DNA from: Gammaproteobacteria bacterium
Lineage (GTDB): Bacteria > Pseudomonadota > Gammaproteobacteria > JAABTG01
Length of the DNA stretch: 64,000 bases
Assembly (NCBI GenBank): GCA_034522055.1
Contig: JAXHLS010000002.1
Coordinates: forward strand, 806,001-870,000
Reading direction: 5' to 3'
A program made the position numbers and the translations under genes. Positions 11,843 to 22,805 of this stretch are shown one piece after another. Numbering within the stretch: position 1 is the first letter of the stretch; the number at the start of each line of letters is the position of its first letter. Below the pieces are notes generated by a model. The model saw only the letters and a program-made list of their open reading frames with translations, had not been told where the DNA came from and did not search any database.

Positions 11843-12784
11843 TCAGGGACGGTCGTCCACCGCCTCGGCGCCTTCCTTCTTGGGCGGCATGAGATCGGCC
11901 TTGCTCACCCCCAAAGCCAGGGTCACGGGGCTCGCCACGTACAGGGAGGAGTAGGTGCCGATGATGACGCCCATGATGAGGGCCGTGGCGAAACTGTGAA
12001 TCAGCTCTCCCCCCAGGAAGAACAGCGCCACCAACACCAGTAGCGTGGTCAGGGACGTCATGATGGTGCGGGACAGGGTCTCGTTGAGGGAGCGGTTGAT
12101 GACCTCGGCCGGACTGCCCTTGCGCATCTTGCGGAAGTTCTCCCGCACGCGGTCGAACACCACGATGGTATCGTTGAGGGAATAGCCGATGACCGCCAGC
12201 ACCGCCGCCAGCACCGTGAGATCGAACTCCAGCTGGAATACCGAGAACAGGCCCAGGACGATCAGCACGTCGTGGGCCAGGGCGGCCACCGCCCCCAGGG
12301 CGAAACGGTACTCGAAGCGCACCATGACGTAGATGAGGATGCCTCCCAGGGCCGCGAGCATGGCCAGCCCGCCCTGCTCCGTGAGTTCATCGCCCACCTG
12401 GGGGCCCACGAACGCCACCCGTCGCAACTCCACCGGGTTGGAGGCGTCCCGTCTGAGGATGCCGATCACCTGGTCGCTGAGCTCCGCTTGGGACAGGGCC
12501 TCCCGCGGTGCCAGACGGATGAGCACGTCCCGGGCGGTGCCGAAATGCTGCACCACAGCATCGGTGAAGCCGGCCTCGGCCAACCGCTCACGCACGGGCT
12601 CCAGTTCCACCGGCCGCTCGTATCCCACCTCCACCAGGGTGCCGCCGGTGAAATCGATGCCGAAGTTGAGGGTCTGCACCGCCAGGGAGGCCACGCTCAC
12701 CAGCAGCAAGACCCCCGAGACCAAGAAGGCCGTTCGGCGCCTGCCCATGAAGTCGAAAGTGGGGGTGGTCTTGAACAATCGCAT
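11843..12784 (-). CDS. secF: Protein translocase subunit SecF
   Basis: Inner-membrane partner of SecD that uses the proton gradient to complete protein export through SecYEG. The 313-residue protein has six predicted helices, the N-terminal FGIDFTGGTLVEV signature, the periplasmic P1-like domain, and the conserved GYSLNDTIVVFDRVREN and LNETLSRTIMTSLTTLL blocks. Start at ATG 12,784 (MRLFKTTPTFDFM). It follows secD by ten bases. Confidence 0.95.
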   Translation of the reverse strand: MRLFKTTPTFDFMGRRRTAFLVSGVLLLVSVASLAVQTLNFGIDFTGGTLVEVGYERPVELEPVRERLAEAGFTDAVVQHFGTARDVLIRLAPREALSQAELSDQVIGILRRDASNPVELRRVAFVGPQVGDELTEQGGLAMLAALGGILIYVMVRFEYRFALGAVAALAHDVLIVLGLFSVFQLEFDLTVLAAVLAVIGYSLNDTIVVFDRVRENFRKMRKGSPAEVINRSLNETLSRTIMTSLTTLLVLVALFFLGGELIHSFATALIMGVIIGTYSSLYVASPVTLALGVSKADLMPPKKEGAEAVDDRP

Positions 12785-12794
12785 GGCGGATGGC

Positions 12795-14654
12795 CTAGAT
12801 GGACAGGCGGGCCACACGGCGCCCGCCATAGATGAGGTTGATCACCGCCCGCGTGCCCATGATGGCCGTAAACATGGAAGTGATGATGCCGATGGACAGG
12901 GTGATGGCGAAGCCCTTGATGGGGCCGGTGCCGAAACCGAACAGCACCACCGCCGCGATGAGGGTGGTGATGTTGGCATCGGCGATGGTGGATACCGCCT
13001 TCTGGTAGCCCGAGTGGATGGCCGCCTGGGGCGTGTTGCCGTTGTGGATTTCCTCACGGATACGCTGGAATATCAGCACGTTGGCGTCCACCGCCATGCC
13101 CACGGTGAGGACGATGCCGGCGATGCCCGGCAACGTCAGGGTGGCCTGGAGCATGGACAGCACGGCGACGATGAGCACCAGGTTCATGGCCAGGGCCAGG
13201 TTGGCCACCAGCCCGAACACCCGGTAGTAGACGGCCATGAACACCAGCACCAGCACGAATCCCACCATCACCGAGCGGAAGCCCTGTTCGATGTTCTCCT
13301 GACCCAGGCTCGGGCCCACCGTGCGCTCCTCGATGATCTCGATGGGGGCGGCCAGCGCACCGGCGCGCAGCAGCAGGGACAGGTCCCGGGCCTCCTCGGT
13401 GCTGTCGAGGCCCGTAATCTGGAAATTGGCGGCGAACTGCTCGCGGATGCGCGCGGCGTTGATCACCTCCTCGATGGTCTGCTTGATCTTCACCGGCTCG
13501 CCGTCCCGCATGCGGGTGGTGACCTTGTTCTCGATGAACACCACCGCCATGAGGTTGCCGATGTTGTTCTTGGTGAAGTCGTTCATGATGCGCCCGCCGC
13601 GACCGTCGAGGCGGATGTTCACCATGGGGCTGCCGTCGCGGCTGTCGATGCCGGATTTGGCGAAGGTGATGTGATCGCCGGTGAGGATCACGCGCTTCTC
13701 GAGCAGGATCGGCGATCCGTCACGGTGACGGTAGAGCTTGGACCCCACCGGCACCCGGCCATCGAGGGCATCCTGGACGTTGCCCTCCATATCGACGGCG
13801 CGGAACTCCAGGGTGGCCGTGGCCCCGAGGATATCCTTGGCGCGGGCGGGGTCCTGGACGCCGGGCAGCTGCACCACGATGCGCTCGAGGCCCTGCTGCT
13901 GGATCACCGGCTCCGCCACCCCGAGTTCGTTGACGCGGTTGCGCAGGGTGGTGATGTTCTGCTGCAGGGCGAAGCGCTTGAGCTCCCGGGTGGCCGTCTC
14001 CGAGAGGGCGAGGCGGAGATTGAACTCGGCCCCCTCCTCATCCTCGGTCACCACCAGGTCATCCATCTCACGACCGATGAGGGTGGCGGCGACGTCCCGT
14101 TCGTCCTCCTTCCTGAAACGCACCAGGATGCCACCCTCCTCCTGCAGGGTGACGGTCTTGTAGCGCACCTTGTCCTTGCGCATCAGGGTGCGCAGGTCCC
14201 CCACGAAGCGCTCTTCCGCCTGGGTCACGGCCGCCTCCATGTCCACCTCCATGAGGAAATGGACGCCTCCCCGCAGGTCGAGGCCCAGGTACATGGGCAG
14301 GGCACCCATGGAAGTCAGCCACTCCGGCGCGGAGGGCGCCAGATTGAGGGCCACCACGTAGTCGTTCCCCAGGCCTGCCTCCACCGCCGCCTGGGCCGCG
14401 AGCTGCTCATCGGCGTTGCGGAACCGTAGCTGTAATCTAGCCTCTTCCAATGTCACTTCCGTGGGTTCGAGGCCCGCGGCGGTCACCATGGAAACCACCC
14501 GCTCCCGGACGGTCTCGTCCATGGGGGCGCCCCGCCCCCCCGAGACCTGGAGGGCCGGGTCCTCGCCATAAAGGTTCGGCAGGGCGAACAACAGGCCGAT
14601 GAGGGCCACCGCCAGGATGAGCAGGTACTTCCACAGGGGGTAGTGGTTGAGCAT
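12795..14654 (-). CDS. secD: Protein translocase subunit SecD
   Basis: Large RND-superfamily subunit (619 residues) of the SecDF export motor. It has one N-terminal helix, the LGLDLRGGVHFLMEVD signature, a big periplasmic domain, the QLPGVQDPARAKDILG block, and the C-terminal helices with GMAVDANVLIFQRIREE and GTGPIKGFAITLSIGI. Order yajC-secD-secF is standard. Confidence 0.96.
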   Translation of the reverse strand: MLNHYPLWKYLLILAVALIGLLFALPNLYGEDPALQVSGGRGAPMDETVRERVVSMVTAAGLEPTEVTLEEARLQLRFRNADEQLAAQAAVEAGLGNDYVVALNLAPSAPEWLTSMGALPMYLGLDLRGGVHFLMEVDMEAAVTQAEERFVGDLRTLMRKDKVRYKTVTLQEEGGILVRFRKEDERDVAATLIGREMDDLVVTEDEEGAEFNLRLALSETATRELKRFALQQNITTLRNRVNELGVAEPVIQQQGLERIVVQLPGVQDPARAKDILGATATLEFRAVDMEGNVQDALDGRVPVGSKLYRHRDGSPILLEKRVILTGDHITFAKSGIDSRDGSPMVNIRLDGRGGRIMNDFTKNNIGNLMAVVFIENKVTTRMRDGEPVKIKQTIEEVINAARIREQFAANFQITGLDSTEEARDLSLLLRAGALAAPIEIIEERTVGPSLGQENIEQGFRSVMVGFVLVLVFMAVYYRVFGLVANLALAMNLVLIVAVLSMLQATLTLPGIAGIVLTVGMAVDANVLIFQRIREEIHNGNTPQAAIHSGYQKAVSTIADANITTLIAAVVLFGFGTGPIKGFAITLSIGIITSMFTAIMGTRAVINLIYGGRRVARLSI

Positions 14655-14668
14655 GAGGGACCCTGGCC

Positions 14669-14995
14669 TTAAGCGGCCTTGATGGTGCCCTTGGGCATGG
14701 CCGAGGCCACCGACTGGCGCTGTACCTTCACCTCCAGGCCCTCGGCAATCTCCAGGGTGATGAAATCGTCACCGACGTTGGTGATGCGCCCCAGCATCCC
14801 GCCCACCGTCACCACCTCGTCACCCTTCGAGAGTTCTGACACCAGTTGCCTGTGCTGCTTGGCCTTCTTCATCTGGGGCCTTAGCAGCAGAAAATAGAAA
14901 ATGACGAACAGCAGGATGAGGAACACGAAGTCCCCCATGCCGGGTGCACCCGCCCCCGAACCCTGGGCATACGCGTCGTTGATCAGAAAATCCAT
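14669..14995 (-). CDS. yajC: Sec translocon accessory protein YajC
   Basis: Small single-helix inner-membrane protein (108 residues) associated with SecDF. It has a hydrophobic segment (FVFLILLFVIFYFLLLRPQ), followed by KKAKQHRQLVSELSKGDEVV and GMLGRITNVGDDFITLEIAE, which are typical of YajC. It lies between tgt and secD in the conserved queA-tgt-yajC-secD-secF series. Confidence 0.95.
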   Translation of the reverse strand: MDFLINDAYAQGSGAGAPGMGDFVFLILLFVIFYFLLLRPQMKKAKQHRQLVSELSKGDEVVTVGGMLGRITNVGDDFITLEIAEGLEVKVQRQSVASAMPKGTIKAA

Positions 14996-15075
14996 AAACC
15001 TCTCCCACTGCGGTTGACGAGGATTGAAAACCCGCGATTATACATTGATGGATGATCCGGTGAACGGGGGATTGA

Positions 15076-17225
<2,150 letters not shown>

Positions 17226-17298
17226 GGCGCGCGATGGTACCAGAAGCCGGTCGGGTGCAGGCTTTGCCCGCGGGCCCGGCACCCCCTATACTCGCGCG

Positions 17299-17425
17299 TA
17301 ACGTGAAAGTCGCGAAGCACGAACTCCCCCTCTCCCTCTGGGAGAGGGATGGGGTGAGGGAACGAACATGGCGATACGCGCTCCTCTGTCATCATCTTGG
17401 GCGGCGCGTATCGCCATGAGAGTTA
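17299..17425 (-). repeat. 127-bp hairpin-rich interspersed repeat, copy A
   Basis: Near-identical over 127 bases to copies at 38,648-38,774 and 52,858-52,984, here in reverse orientation. It contains a 14-bp inverted repeat (ATGGCGATACGCGC and its complement, about 21 bases apart) and a 9-bp hairpin (CCCTCTCCC/GGGAGAGGG). It ends two bases before the mature 5-prime end of tRNA-Leu. No coding sequence is seen; the size and structure suggest a non-autonomous mobile repeat. Confidence 0.85.
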
Positions 17426-17427
17426 GC

Positions 17428-17514
17428 GCCGAGGTGGCGGAACTGGTAGACGCAGTGGACTCAAAATCCACCGGTGGTGACACCTTGCGGGTTCGAGTCC
17501 CGCCCTCGGTACCA
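17428..17514 (+). tRNA. tRNA-Leu (anticodon CAA)
   Basis: An 87-nt class II tRNA. The acceptor arms GCCGAGG and CCTCGGT pair (one G-U), followed by discriminator A and an encoded CCA (17,512-17,514). The anticodon loop CTCAAAA gives CAA, reading UUG. It has a long variable arm (CGGTGGTGACACCTTG) and the TTCGAGT T-loop. A strong terminator hairpin follows within five bases. Confidence 0.97.
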
Positions 17515-17518
17515 TTCA

Positions 17519-17585
17519 GCCCTTTCCCGGCACCCCTGGCCAGGCCAAAGGCCCTGGCCAGGGGTGCCGGGAAAGGGCAATTTTT
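17519..17585 (+). terminator. Strong hairpin terminator after tRNA-Leu
   Basis: Perfect 26-bp inverted repeat (17,519-17,544 with 17,553-17,578) separated by eight bases and followed by TTTTT at 17,581-17,585. The stem is far longer than most intrinsic terminators, so the element may have arisen from a palindromic repeat that now ends tRNA-Leu transcription. Confidence 0.8.
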
Positions 17586-17745
17586 AATTCTGAATTTTGA
17601 ATTGGGTGCGGGCCGCCTGGGACAGGGGCGGGGGGCAGGGGCCCTCAAGTGGGCGGGGGTTCTGCCGCAAAGCCCCTGAAACGGGGCGTGCGTCCTTCAA
17701 GATTGGCATGCGCAGACGATTCTCGACGATACCTAAGGAAATCCC

Positions 17746-18414
17746 ATGAGTGATAATGAACAGGCGTGGCAGGCGGCCAGCCAGATGAAGGCCACCAATG
17801 TGACGTGGCACTTCAGCCACGTCGGAAGGGAGAGCCGCGAGCAACTGCTCAACCAGAAGGGGGCCACCCTGTGGTTTACCGGGTTGTCGGCCTCGGGCAA
17901 GAGCACCATCGCCTTCACCCTGGAGCACCTGCTCATCGAACAGGGCTACCTGCCCTACGTGCTGGACGGCGACAACGTGCGCCATGGCCTCAACAAGAAC
18001 CTCGGCTTTTCCGCCGACGACCGTGCCGAGAACATCCGCCGCATCGGTGAGGTGGCACGCCTGTTCGCGGATGCCGGGGTCATCACCATGACCAGCTTCA
18101 TCTCGCCCTATCGTATGGACCGCGACCGGGTGCGGGACCTCCATGACGAGGCCAACGTGCCCTTCGTGGAGATCTTCGTGGACACCCCCATCGCGGTGTG
18201 TGAGGACCGCGATCCCAAGGGCCTCTATCAGCGCGCCCGGGCCGGGGAGATCAAGATGTTCACCGGCATCGACGACCCCTACGAGCCACCCCTGGAGCCC
18301 GAGATCGTCATCCGCGCCGACCAGATGGACCCGCCGGGTTGCGCCCGGGTCATCATCGAGCGGCTCCAGGAACTGGGCATCACCAACGTCAACGGCGCCC
18401 GCCCCGCGGTCTGA
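17746..18414 (+). CDS. cysC: Adenylylsulfate (APS) kinase
   Basis: Phosphorylates APS to PAPS, normally for assimilation or sulfation. The 222-residue protein has Walker A GLSASGKST, the LDGDNVRHGLNKNLGFS substrate block, RAENIRRIGEV, and the lid region FISPYRMDRDRVRDL with CEDRDPKGLYQRARAGEI. An N-terminal stretch of about 35 residues precedes the kinase core, as in many free-standing CysC. No cysN, cysD or sat gene is adjacent. A hairpin repeat follows the stop codon. Confidence 0.94.
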   Translation: MSDNEQAWQAASQMKATNVTWHFSHVGRESREQLLNQKGATLWFTGLSASGKSTIAFTLEHLLIEQGYLPYVLDGDNVRHGLNKNLGFSADDRAENIRRIGEVARLFADAGVITMTSFISPYRMDRDRVRDLHDEANVPFVEIFVDTPIAVCEDRDPKGLYQRARAGEIKMFTGIDDPYEPPLEPEIVIRADQMDPPGCARVIIERLQELGITNVNGARPAV

Positions 18415-18439
18415 ACTCTGTAGATCGATGGGTAACTTG

Positions 18440-18521
18440 TAGGTTGGGGTGAGGAACGAACCCCAACATAACGATGACTCTGGTGAATACCCGTTGGGGT
18501 TCGCAAGCTCACCCCAACCTA
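18440..18521. repeat. Palindromic repeat with 14-bp terminal inverted arms
   Basis: Starts with TAGGTTGGGGTGAG and ends with the exact reverse complement CTCACCCCAACCTA, with GAACCCCAAC and GTTGGGGTTC as inner inverted arms. The total is 82 bases. It lies between cysC and the convergent panC and could serve both as a terminator-like structure. It resembles short miniature elements common between gammaproteobacterial genes; only one copy is seen here. Confidence 0.75.
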
Positions 18522-18569
18522 CGAGAGGTTAAAGAACGGCCGGCGTTCATTGTGCCTTCTCCGTTTTTG

Positions 18570-19430
18570 CTAAGGCGTATTCGCCGCGGTGGCGGCGACG
18601 TTGTCGATGAGTCGCGCCGCGCCCAGGCGGGCCGCCCCCAGCACGACGAAGGCGCGGGTGCCGGGGCCAGGAGACGCCAGGGTCTCGGCCTCGCGGATGC
18701 TCACGTAGTCCACCGTGAATCCGGCGGCGGCCAGCCGCGCCGCGGCATCCCGCTCCAGGGCGCCGGTGTCCCGCGCCCCCCGTTCCAGGGCCAGGGCGAT
18801 GTCCCTGAGGGTGTAATAGAGTTGCGGGGCCCGGACACGTTCGGCCACGGACAGGTAACGGTTGCGGGAACTCAACGCCAGGCCGTCGGGGGCCCGCCGG
18901 GTGGGCAGACCCACCACCTCCACGTCCATCTGCAGATCCGCGACCATGCGCCGGATGATCCGCAACTGCTGGTAATCCTTTTCCCCGAACAGGGCCAAAT
19001 CAGGACGCACGATGTTGAACAGGATGTTCACCACGGTGGCCACGCCGGTGAAATGGCCGGGACGCGCCGCGCCACACAGGATGGAGGTGAGTTCCGGCAC
19101 CTCGACCCGGGTGGTGGCGGCGAGCCCCCGGGGATAGATGGCCTCGGCGGTTGGCGCGAACAGCAGGTCCACCCCGGCGGCCTCGAGGGTGCCGGCATCC
19201 CGCTCCAGGGCCCGCGGATAACTCTGAAAATCCTCGCCGGGACCGAACTGGAGGGGATTGACGAAGATGCTCGCCACCAGGACATCGGCGCGCCGGCGCC
19301 CCGCCGTCACCAGAGAGAGGTGACCGTCGTGGAGGTCCCCCATGGTGGGCACCAGGGCGACGGACGCCCCGCGGCCGCGGGCATGGGCCACGTCATCACG
19401 TACCGCCGCCGGCGCGGTCAGGATTTCCAC
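18570..19430 (-). CDS. panC: Pantothenate synthetase
   Basis: Condenses pantoate and beta-alanine to pantothenate using ATP. The 286-residue sequence has VALVPTMGDLHDGHLSLV (HIGH-type motif), SIFVNPLQFGPGEDFQSYPR, ALFGEKDYQQL and LALSSRNRYLS. I assign a GTG start at 19,430 (EILTAPAAVRDDV follows), with AGGGG just upstream; this gives the normal family length. It follows panB by 16 bases, so both act in coenzyme A synthesis as an operon. Confidence 0.92.
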   Translation of the reverse strand: MEILTAPAAVRDDVAHARGRGASVALVPTMGDLHDGHLSLVTAGRRRADVLVASIFVNPLQFGPGEDFQSYPRALERDAGTLEAAGVDLLFAPTAEAIYPRGLAATTRVEVPELTSILCGAARPGHFTGVATVVNILFNIVRPDLALFGEKDYQQLRIIRRMVADLQMDVEVVGLPTRRAPDGLALSSRNRYLSVAERVRAPQLYYTLRDIALALERGARDTGALERDAAARLAAAGFTVDYVSIREAETLASPGPGTRAFVVLGAARLGAARLIDNVAATAANTP

Positions 19431-19446
19431 TGGCCCCTGCCGTCCG

Positions 19447-20259
19447 TCAATCGAAGCTGTGATCGGCGTCGGGAAAGCGCCCGCCCCGCACGTCGGCGAC
19501 GTAGCGGGCCACCGCCTGGCGAATGGTGCCACCGTCGGCCAGGTAGTCCTTCGCGAAACGCGGAATACGGCCCGGGGTGATGCCCAGTAGATCGTAGAGC
19601 ACCAGGACCTGGGCGTCGCAGGAAGGCCCGGCACCGATGCCGATGACCGGCGCGCTCACTGCCCCCCGCAGCGCTACGGCGAGGGACGACGGCACGCTCT
19701 CCACCAGCAGCACATCGGCACCCGCCTGTTCGAGGGCGCGGGCGTCCTCGATCATGGCGGCGGCGGTCTCGTCATTCCTCCCTTGAACCCGGTAACCCCC
19801 GAGCTTGTGGACGAACTGGGGCCGCAGCCCCAGATGAGCACACACGGGGACACCGTTGTCCGTGAGGCGGGCCACCACCTCGGCCTGGCGGGCGGTGCCC
19901 TCCAGCTTGACCATCTGTGCCCCACCCTCGGCCATCAGGCGGGCCGCGTTGGTGAGGGCCTGCTCCGGGGTGGCGAAGCTCATGAAGGGCATGTCCACCA
20001 TCACCAGGGCCCGGCGGGTGGCCCGTGACACCATGGCGGCGTGGTAGACCATATGGTCCATGGACACCGGCAGGGTGCTGTCCCATCCCTGCACCACCAT
20101 GCCGAGGGAGTCCCCCACCAGGATCACCTCCACCCCGGCATCATCCAGGATGCGCGCGAACCCCGCGTCGTAGGCCGTGAGACAAGTGAAGCGCTCGCCG
20201 GCGTCACGGGCGCGTTGCAGGTGGCTGAGGGTGATCTTCCGGGCCTCGGCGATGGTCAT
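19447..20259 (-). CDS. panB: 3-methyl-2-oxobutanoate hydroxymethyltransferase
   Basis: First step of pantothenate synthesis, adding a hydroxymethyl group from methylene-tetrahydrofolate to ketoisovalerate. The 270-residue protein has TCLTAYDAGFARILDDAG, LVGDSLGMVVQGWDSTLPV, VMVDMPFMSFATPEQAL, HLGLRPQFVHKLGGYRVQG and GIGAGPSCDAQVLVLYDLLG. First gene of panBC. Confidence 0.95.
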   Translation of the reverse strand: MTIAEARKITLSHLQRARDAGERFTCLTAYDAGFARILDDAGVEVILVGDSLGMVVQGWDSTLPVSMDHMVYHAAMVSRATRRALVMVDMPFMSFATPEQALTNAARLMAEGGAQMVKLEGTARQAEVVARLTDNGVPVCAHLGLRPQFVHKLGGYRVQGRNDETAAAMIEDARALEQAGADVLLVESVPSSLAVALRGAVSAPVIGIGAGPSCDAQVLVLYDLLGITPGRIPRFAKDYLADGGTIRQAVARYVADVRGGRFPDADHSFD

Positions 20260-20400
20260 GGCAGGACTCCGGGATTGAAGTGATGGCGGGTGCTGGGGCG
20301 CGCCAGTATAGCCTCCGGCCGGCGATCATTGTTCTCCGCCACGTAGGCGGAGTCGGCAGCCGCGGCGACGATCATGAGCATTCCCGGGGTGCCCCTCGCC

Positions 20401-20895
20401 TCAGTCCAGGGCCGTCAGGCCATGGGCCCCGAGGTCGCCCACCAGGGCCGCCAGGGGCCCCAGACCGGGCACCACGAGGGCGGGAGCGATCTCCAGCAGG
20501 GGCACGTAGACGAAGGGTCGCAGGTGAACGCCGGGATGGGGCACGGTAAGGCGGTCGTCCGCCAGGGTGCGATCACCGAAGAGCAGGATATCCAGGTCCA
20601 GCGGGCGCGGCCCCCAGCGCTCGCCCTCGCCCCGCCGGCGACCACTGGCGCGCTCAAGGGCCTGCAGCGCGTCGAGCAGGGCGTGGGGTTCGAGGCCGGT
20701 GGCCAGGCGGGCCACGGCGTTGACGTAATCGGGCTGGTCCGGGGGCCCCATGGGCGGGCCGATGTAACGGCGGGAGGCCGCCTCGAGGCGGGTGTGAGGC
20801 ACGGCGTCCAAGTCATGAATGGCCTGGGCGACCCGCCCGGCAGGGCCCTCGAGATTGGCGCCGATGCCGATGTAGGCGGTGACCCCGTCCCTCAC
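20401..20895 (-). CDS. folK: 6-hydroxymethyl-7,8-dihydropterin pyrophosphokinase
   Basis: Folate-pathway kinase (164 residues) transferring pyrophosphate from ATP to hydroxymethyldihydropterin. It shows YIGIGANLEGPAGRV, QPDYVNAVARLATGLEPHALL, the GPRPLDLDILLFGD signature, and the VPHPGVHLRPFVYVPLLEIAP block. Its start overlaps the pcnB stop by four bases, the usual pcnB-folK pairing. Confidence 0.94.
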   Translation of the reverse strand: MRDGVTAYIGIGANLEGPAGRVAQAIHDLDAVPHTRLEAASRRYIGPPMGPPDQPDYVNAVARLATGLEPHALLDALQALERASGRRRGEGERWGPRPLDLDILLFGDRTLADDRLTVPHPGVHLRPFVYVPLLEIAPALVVPGLGPLAALVGDLGAHGLTALD

Positions 20896-22214
20896 GTCGC
20901 GGGGGCTTCACGGGGCCGGCGCGGGCGCTTGCGGCGGCGGCGGTTCTTCTTCGGGGCATTGCCGATCATGGCCTCCTGGGCCGACGGATCCGACGCCTGG
21001 AACTGGGTCCACCACTCCGCCAGCTCCGCCACCGGCTCCCCCGCCCGGGCGCGAATGAGCAGGAAATCGTAGGCCGCGCGAAAGCGCGGGTGGCCGAGCA
21101 ACAGGTTCGGACGCTTGCCCGTGGTACGGGTGAGGCGGAGCTGCAGGGTCCAGATCTCCCGCACCATGACGCTGAAGCGCCGCGGCAACGCCACCCGACT
21201 CACCTGGGCCGCCAGCACCTCGTCCGCCGCCTCCTGCATGGCCTCCTGCTCGCCCAGGTCCCCGGCCAGCCGTTGCATACGCTCGCGCAGCGGCTCCCAC
21301 AGGAAGGCAGCGAACAGGAAGGCAGGATTCACGGCCTTGCCCTCCTGTACCCGCTGGTCCGTGTTCTCCAGGGCATGGGCGATGAGCAGTCGTGGAAACC
21401 CCTCCTGCTCCTCGGCCAACAGGGATTCACTGGCCGGGAACAGGCGGCGGTAGAGGTCGTAGTGGCGCAGCAGTTCGAAAGTCTCGAGGGCGTAGCCGTA
21501 ATGGAACAGCTTCAGCACCTCATCGAACAGCCGGGCCGGCGGAATGTCCACCAGCAGTTCCCCCAGCGTTGGCATCAGTCGCTCGATCTCGCCATCCACC
21601 CGGAAGCCCAGCTTGGCGGCGAACCTCACCACCCGCAACATGCGTACCGGGTCCTCCCGTAAGCGCGTCTCGGCATCGCCGATGAAGCGCAGCAGACCGT
21701 TCTCCAAGTCCTCCATACCCGTGGTGTGGTCCACCACGGAGAAGTCGCGAATGTTGTAGTAGAGGGCGTTGACCGTGAAATCCCGGCGCAGGGCATCTTC
21801 ATCCAGGGTACCGTAGACATTGTCCCGCAGGATGCGCCCATCCACACACTCGCCCTCATCCCCCTGGCTGTGGTGAGCCCGGAAAGTGGCGACTTCGACA
21901 ATCTCCTGACCGAAACGCACGTGCACCAGGCGAAAACGCCGGCCGATGAGCCGGCTGTTGCGGAATTGCGCCTTGACCTCCTCGGGCTCGGCATCGGTGG
22001 CCACATCGAAATCCTTGGGCTCACGGCCGAGCAGCAGGTCACGGACGCTGCCGCCCACCAGGAAGCCCTCGTAACCGGCCTTCTTCAGCCGATAGAGCAC
22101 CTTGAGGGCAGCCTCGCTGATGTTGCTGCGCGAGATGTTGTGGGCCTCGCGGGGGATGATACGTGGCGGGGCGCCGGTGGCGCCGTCGGCGGCATTAGGG
22201 GTTTGCTGGTTCAC
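20892..22214 (-). CDS. pcnB: Poly(A) polymerase I
   Basis: Adds 3-prime poly(A) tails that promote RNA decay. The 440-residue protein has the nucleotidyltransferase signature GFLVGGSVRDLLLGREPKDF followed by DVATDA, the FRNSRLIGRRFRLVHVRFG block, RRDFTVNALYYN and RMLRVVRFAAKLGF. A basic arginine/lysine-rich C-terminus (KKNRRRRKRPRRPRE) suits RNA binding. First gene of pcnB-folK. Confidence 0.94.
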   Translation of the reverse strand: MNQQTPNAADGATGAPPRIIPREAHNISRSNISEAALKVLYRLKKAGYEGFLVGGSVRDLLLGREPKDFDVATDAEPEEVKAQFRNSRLIGRRFRLVHVRFGQEIVEVATFRAHHSQGDEGECVDGRILRDNVYGTLDEDALRRDFTVNALYYNIRDFSVVDHTTGMEDLENGLLRFIGDAETRLREDPVRMLRVVRFAAKLGFRVDGEIERLMPTLGELLVDIPPARLFDEVLKLFHYGYALETFELLRHYDLYRRLFPASESLLAEEQEGFPRLLIAHALENTDQRVQEGKAVNPAFLFAAFLWEPLRERMQRLAGDLGEQEAMQEAADEVLAAQVSRVALPRRFSVMVREIWTLQLRLTRTTGKRPNLLLGHPRFRAAYDFLLIRARAGEPVAELAEWWTQFQASDPSAQEAMIGNAPKKNRRRRKRPRRPREAPAT

Positions 22215-22578
22215 AAACGATATTCTTCACTTGGCCTCGGGTGATTTCAAAACGGAGTTGATGAGGACTCCTCCTTCAGTCAAGGCGGGCGGGGGCACAT
22301 ACGGAACCGGAAGGTCGGCGCAGAGATCAGGCCCAGACGGAAACCTTGTGAAGGCACTCAGGACGCGTATAATACCACGCCCTCAGGGCAGCGCTTAAAT
22401 AAAGCGTTACCCCGCGGCCCCGCCACCATGGCAACCGGGTGCTGCGGTACCGAGCCAATACGCGATGCTTCGCATCGACATTGCTCGGACTCCCCATGAG
22501 ACAACCGCCTCGACGGCCCATGTCCTGGCACCATGGGCATAGGGGAAAGCCCGAGTCGTTGCAGTAACGAAGGTCCAC
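22215..22578. other. Intergenic region between pcnB and tRNA-Glu
   Basis: A stretch of 364 bases without a convincing gene. It must contain the promoters for pcnB (minus) and tRNA-Glu (plus). Short frames here have no recognisable product or ribosome site. A small hairpin, GCGATGCTTCGCATCG, lies near 22,461-22,478. I see nothing else. Confidence 0.5.
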
Positions 22579-22653
22579 GTCCCCTTCGTCTAGCGGTCAG
22601 GACATCGGCCTCTCACGCCGGTAACAGGGGTTCGATTCCCCTAGGGGACGCCA
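22579..22653 (+). tRNA. tRNA-Glu (anticodon CUC)
   Basis: Acceptor arms GTCCCCT and AGGGGAC pair perfectly, discriminator G, encoded CCA at 22,651-22,653. The loop CTCTCAC gives anticodon CUC, reading GAG. The T-arm has GGTTCGATTCC. It closely follows the bacterial tRNA-Glu pattern. A run of six T follows directly. Confidence 0.95.
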
Positions 22654-22664
22654 TTTTTTCTTGT

Positions 22665-22690
22665 TGCTCTCGCCAAGAACGCCAAGAAGG
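22665..22690 (+). repeat. Short copy of the CTCTCGCCAAGAACGCCAAG repeat
   Basis: Carries the core CTCTCGCCAAGAACGCCAAG, shared with the longer direct repeats at 23,465-23,526 and, with changes, 30,924-30,990. It lies just after tRNA-Glu. Confidence 0.65.
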
Positions 22691-22805
22691 CTTTAGCATT
22701 TTTTCCTCATAGCCCACATGCCAAGCCTCCTGCGGAGGCTCATCACTTTGCAGGCGACAAGCGGCCAAACGCCGCTATTCTATCCATTCCCGGACCCTTA
22801 CCACC

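Noticed and set aside
17746-18414. Oxidative APS pathway (aprAB, sat) near cysC
   Set aside because: Only a stand-alone APS kinase is present; no sat or apr gene was found in the window.
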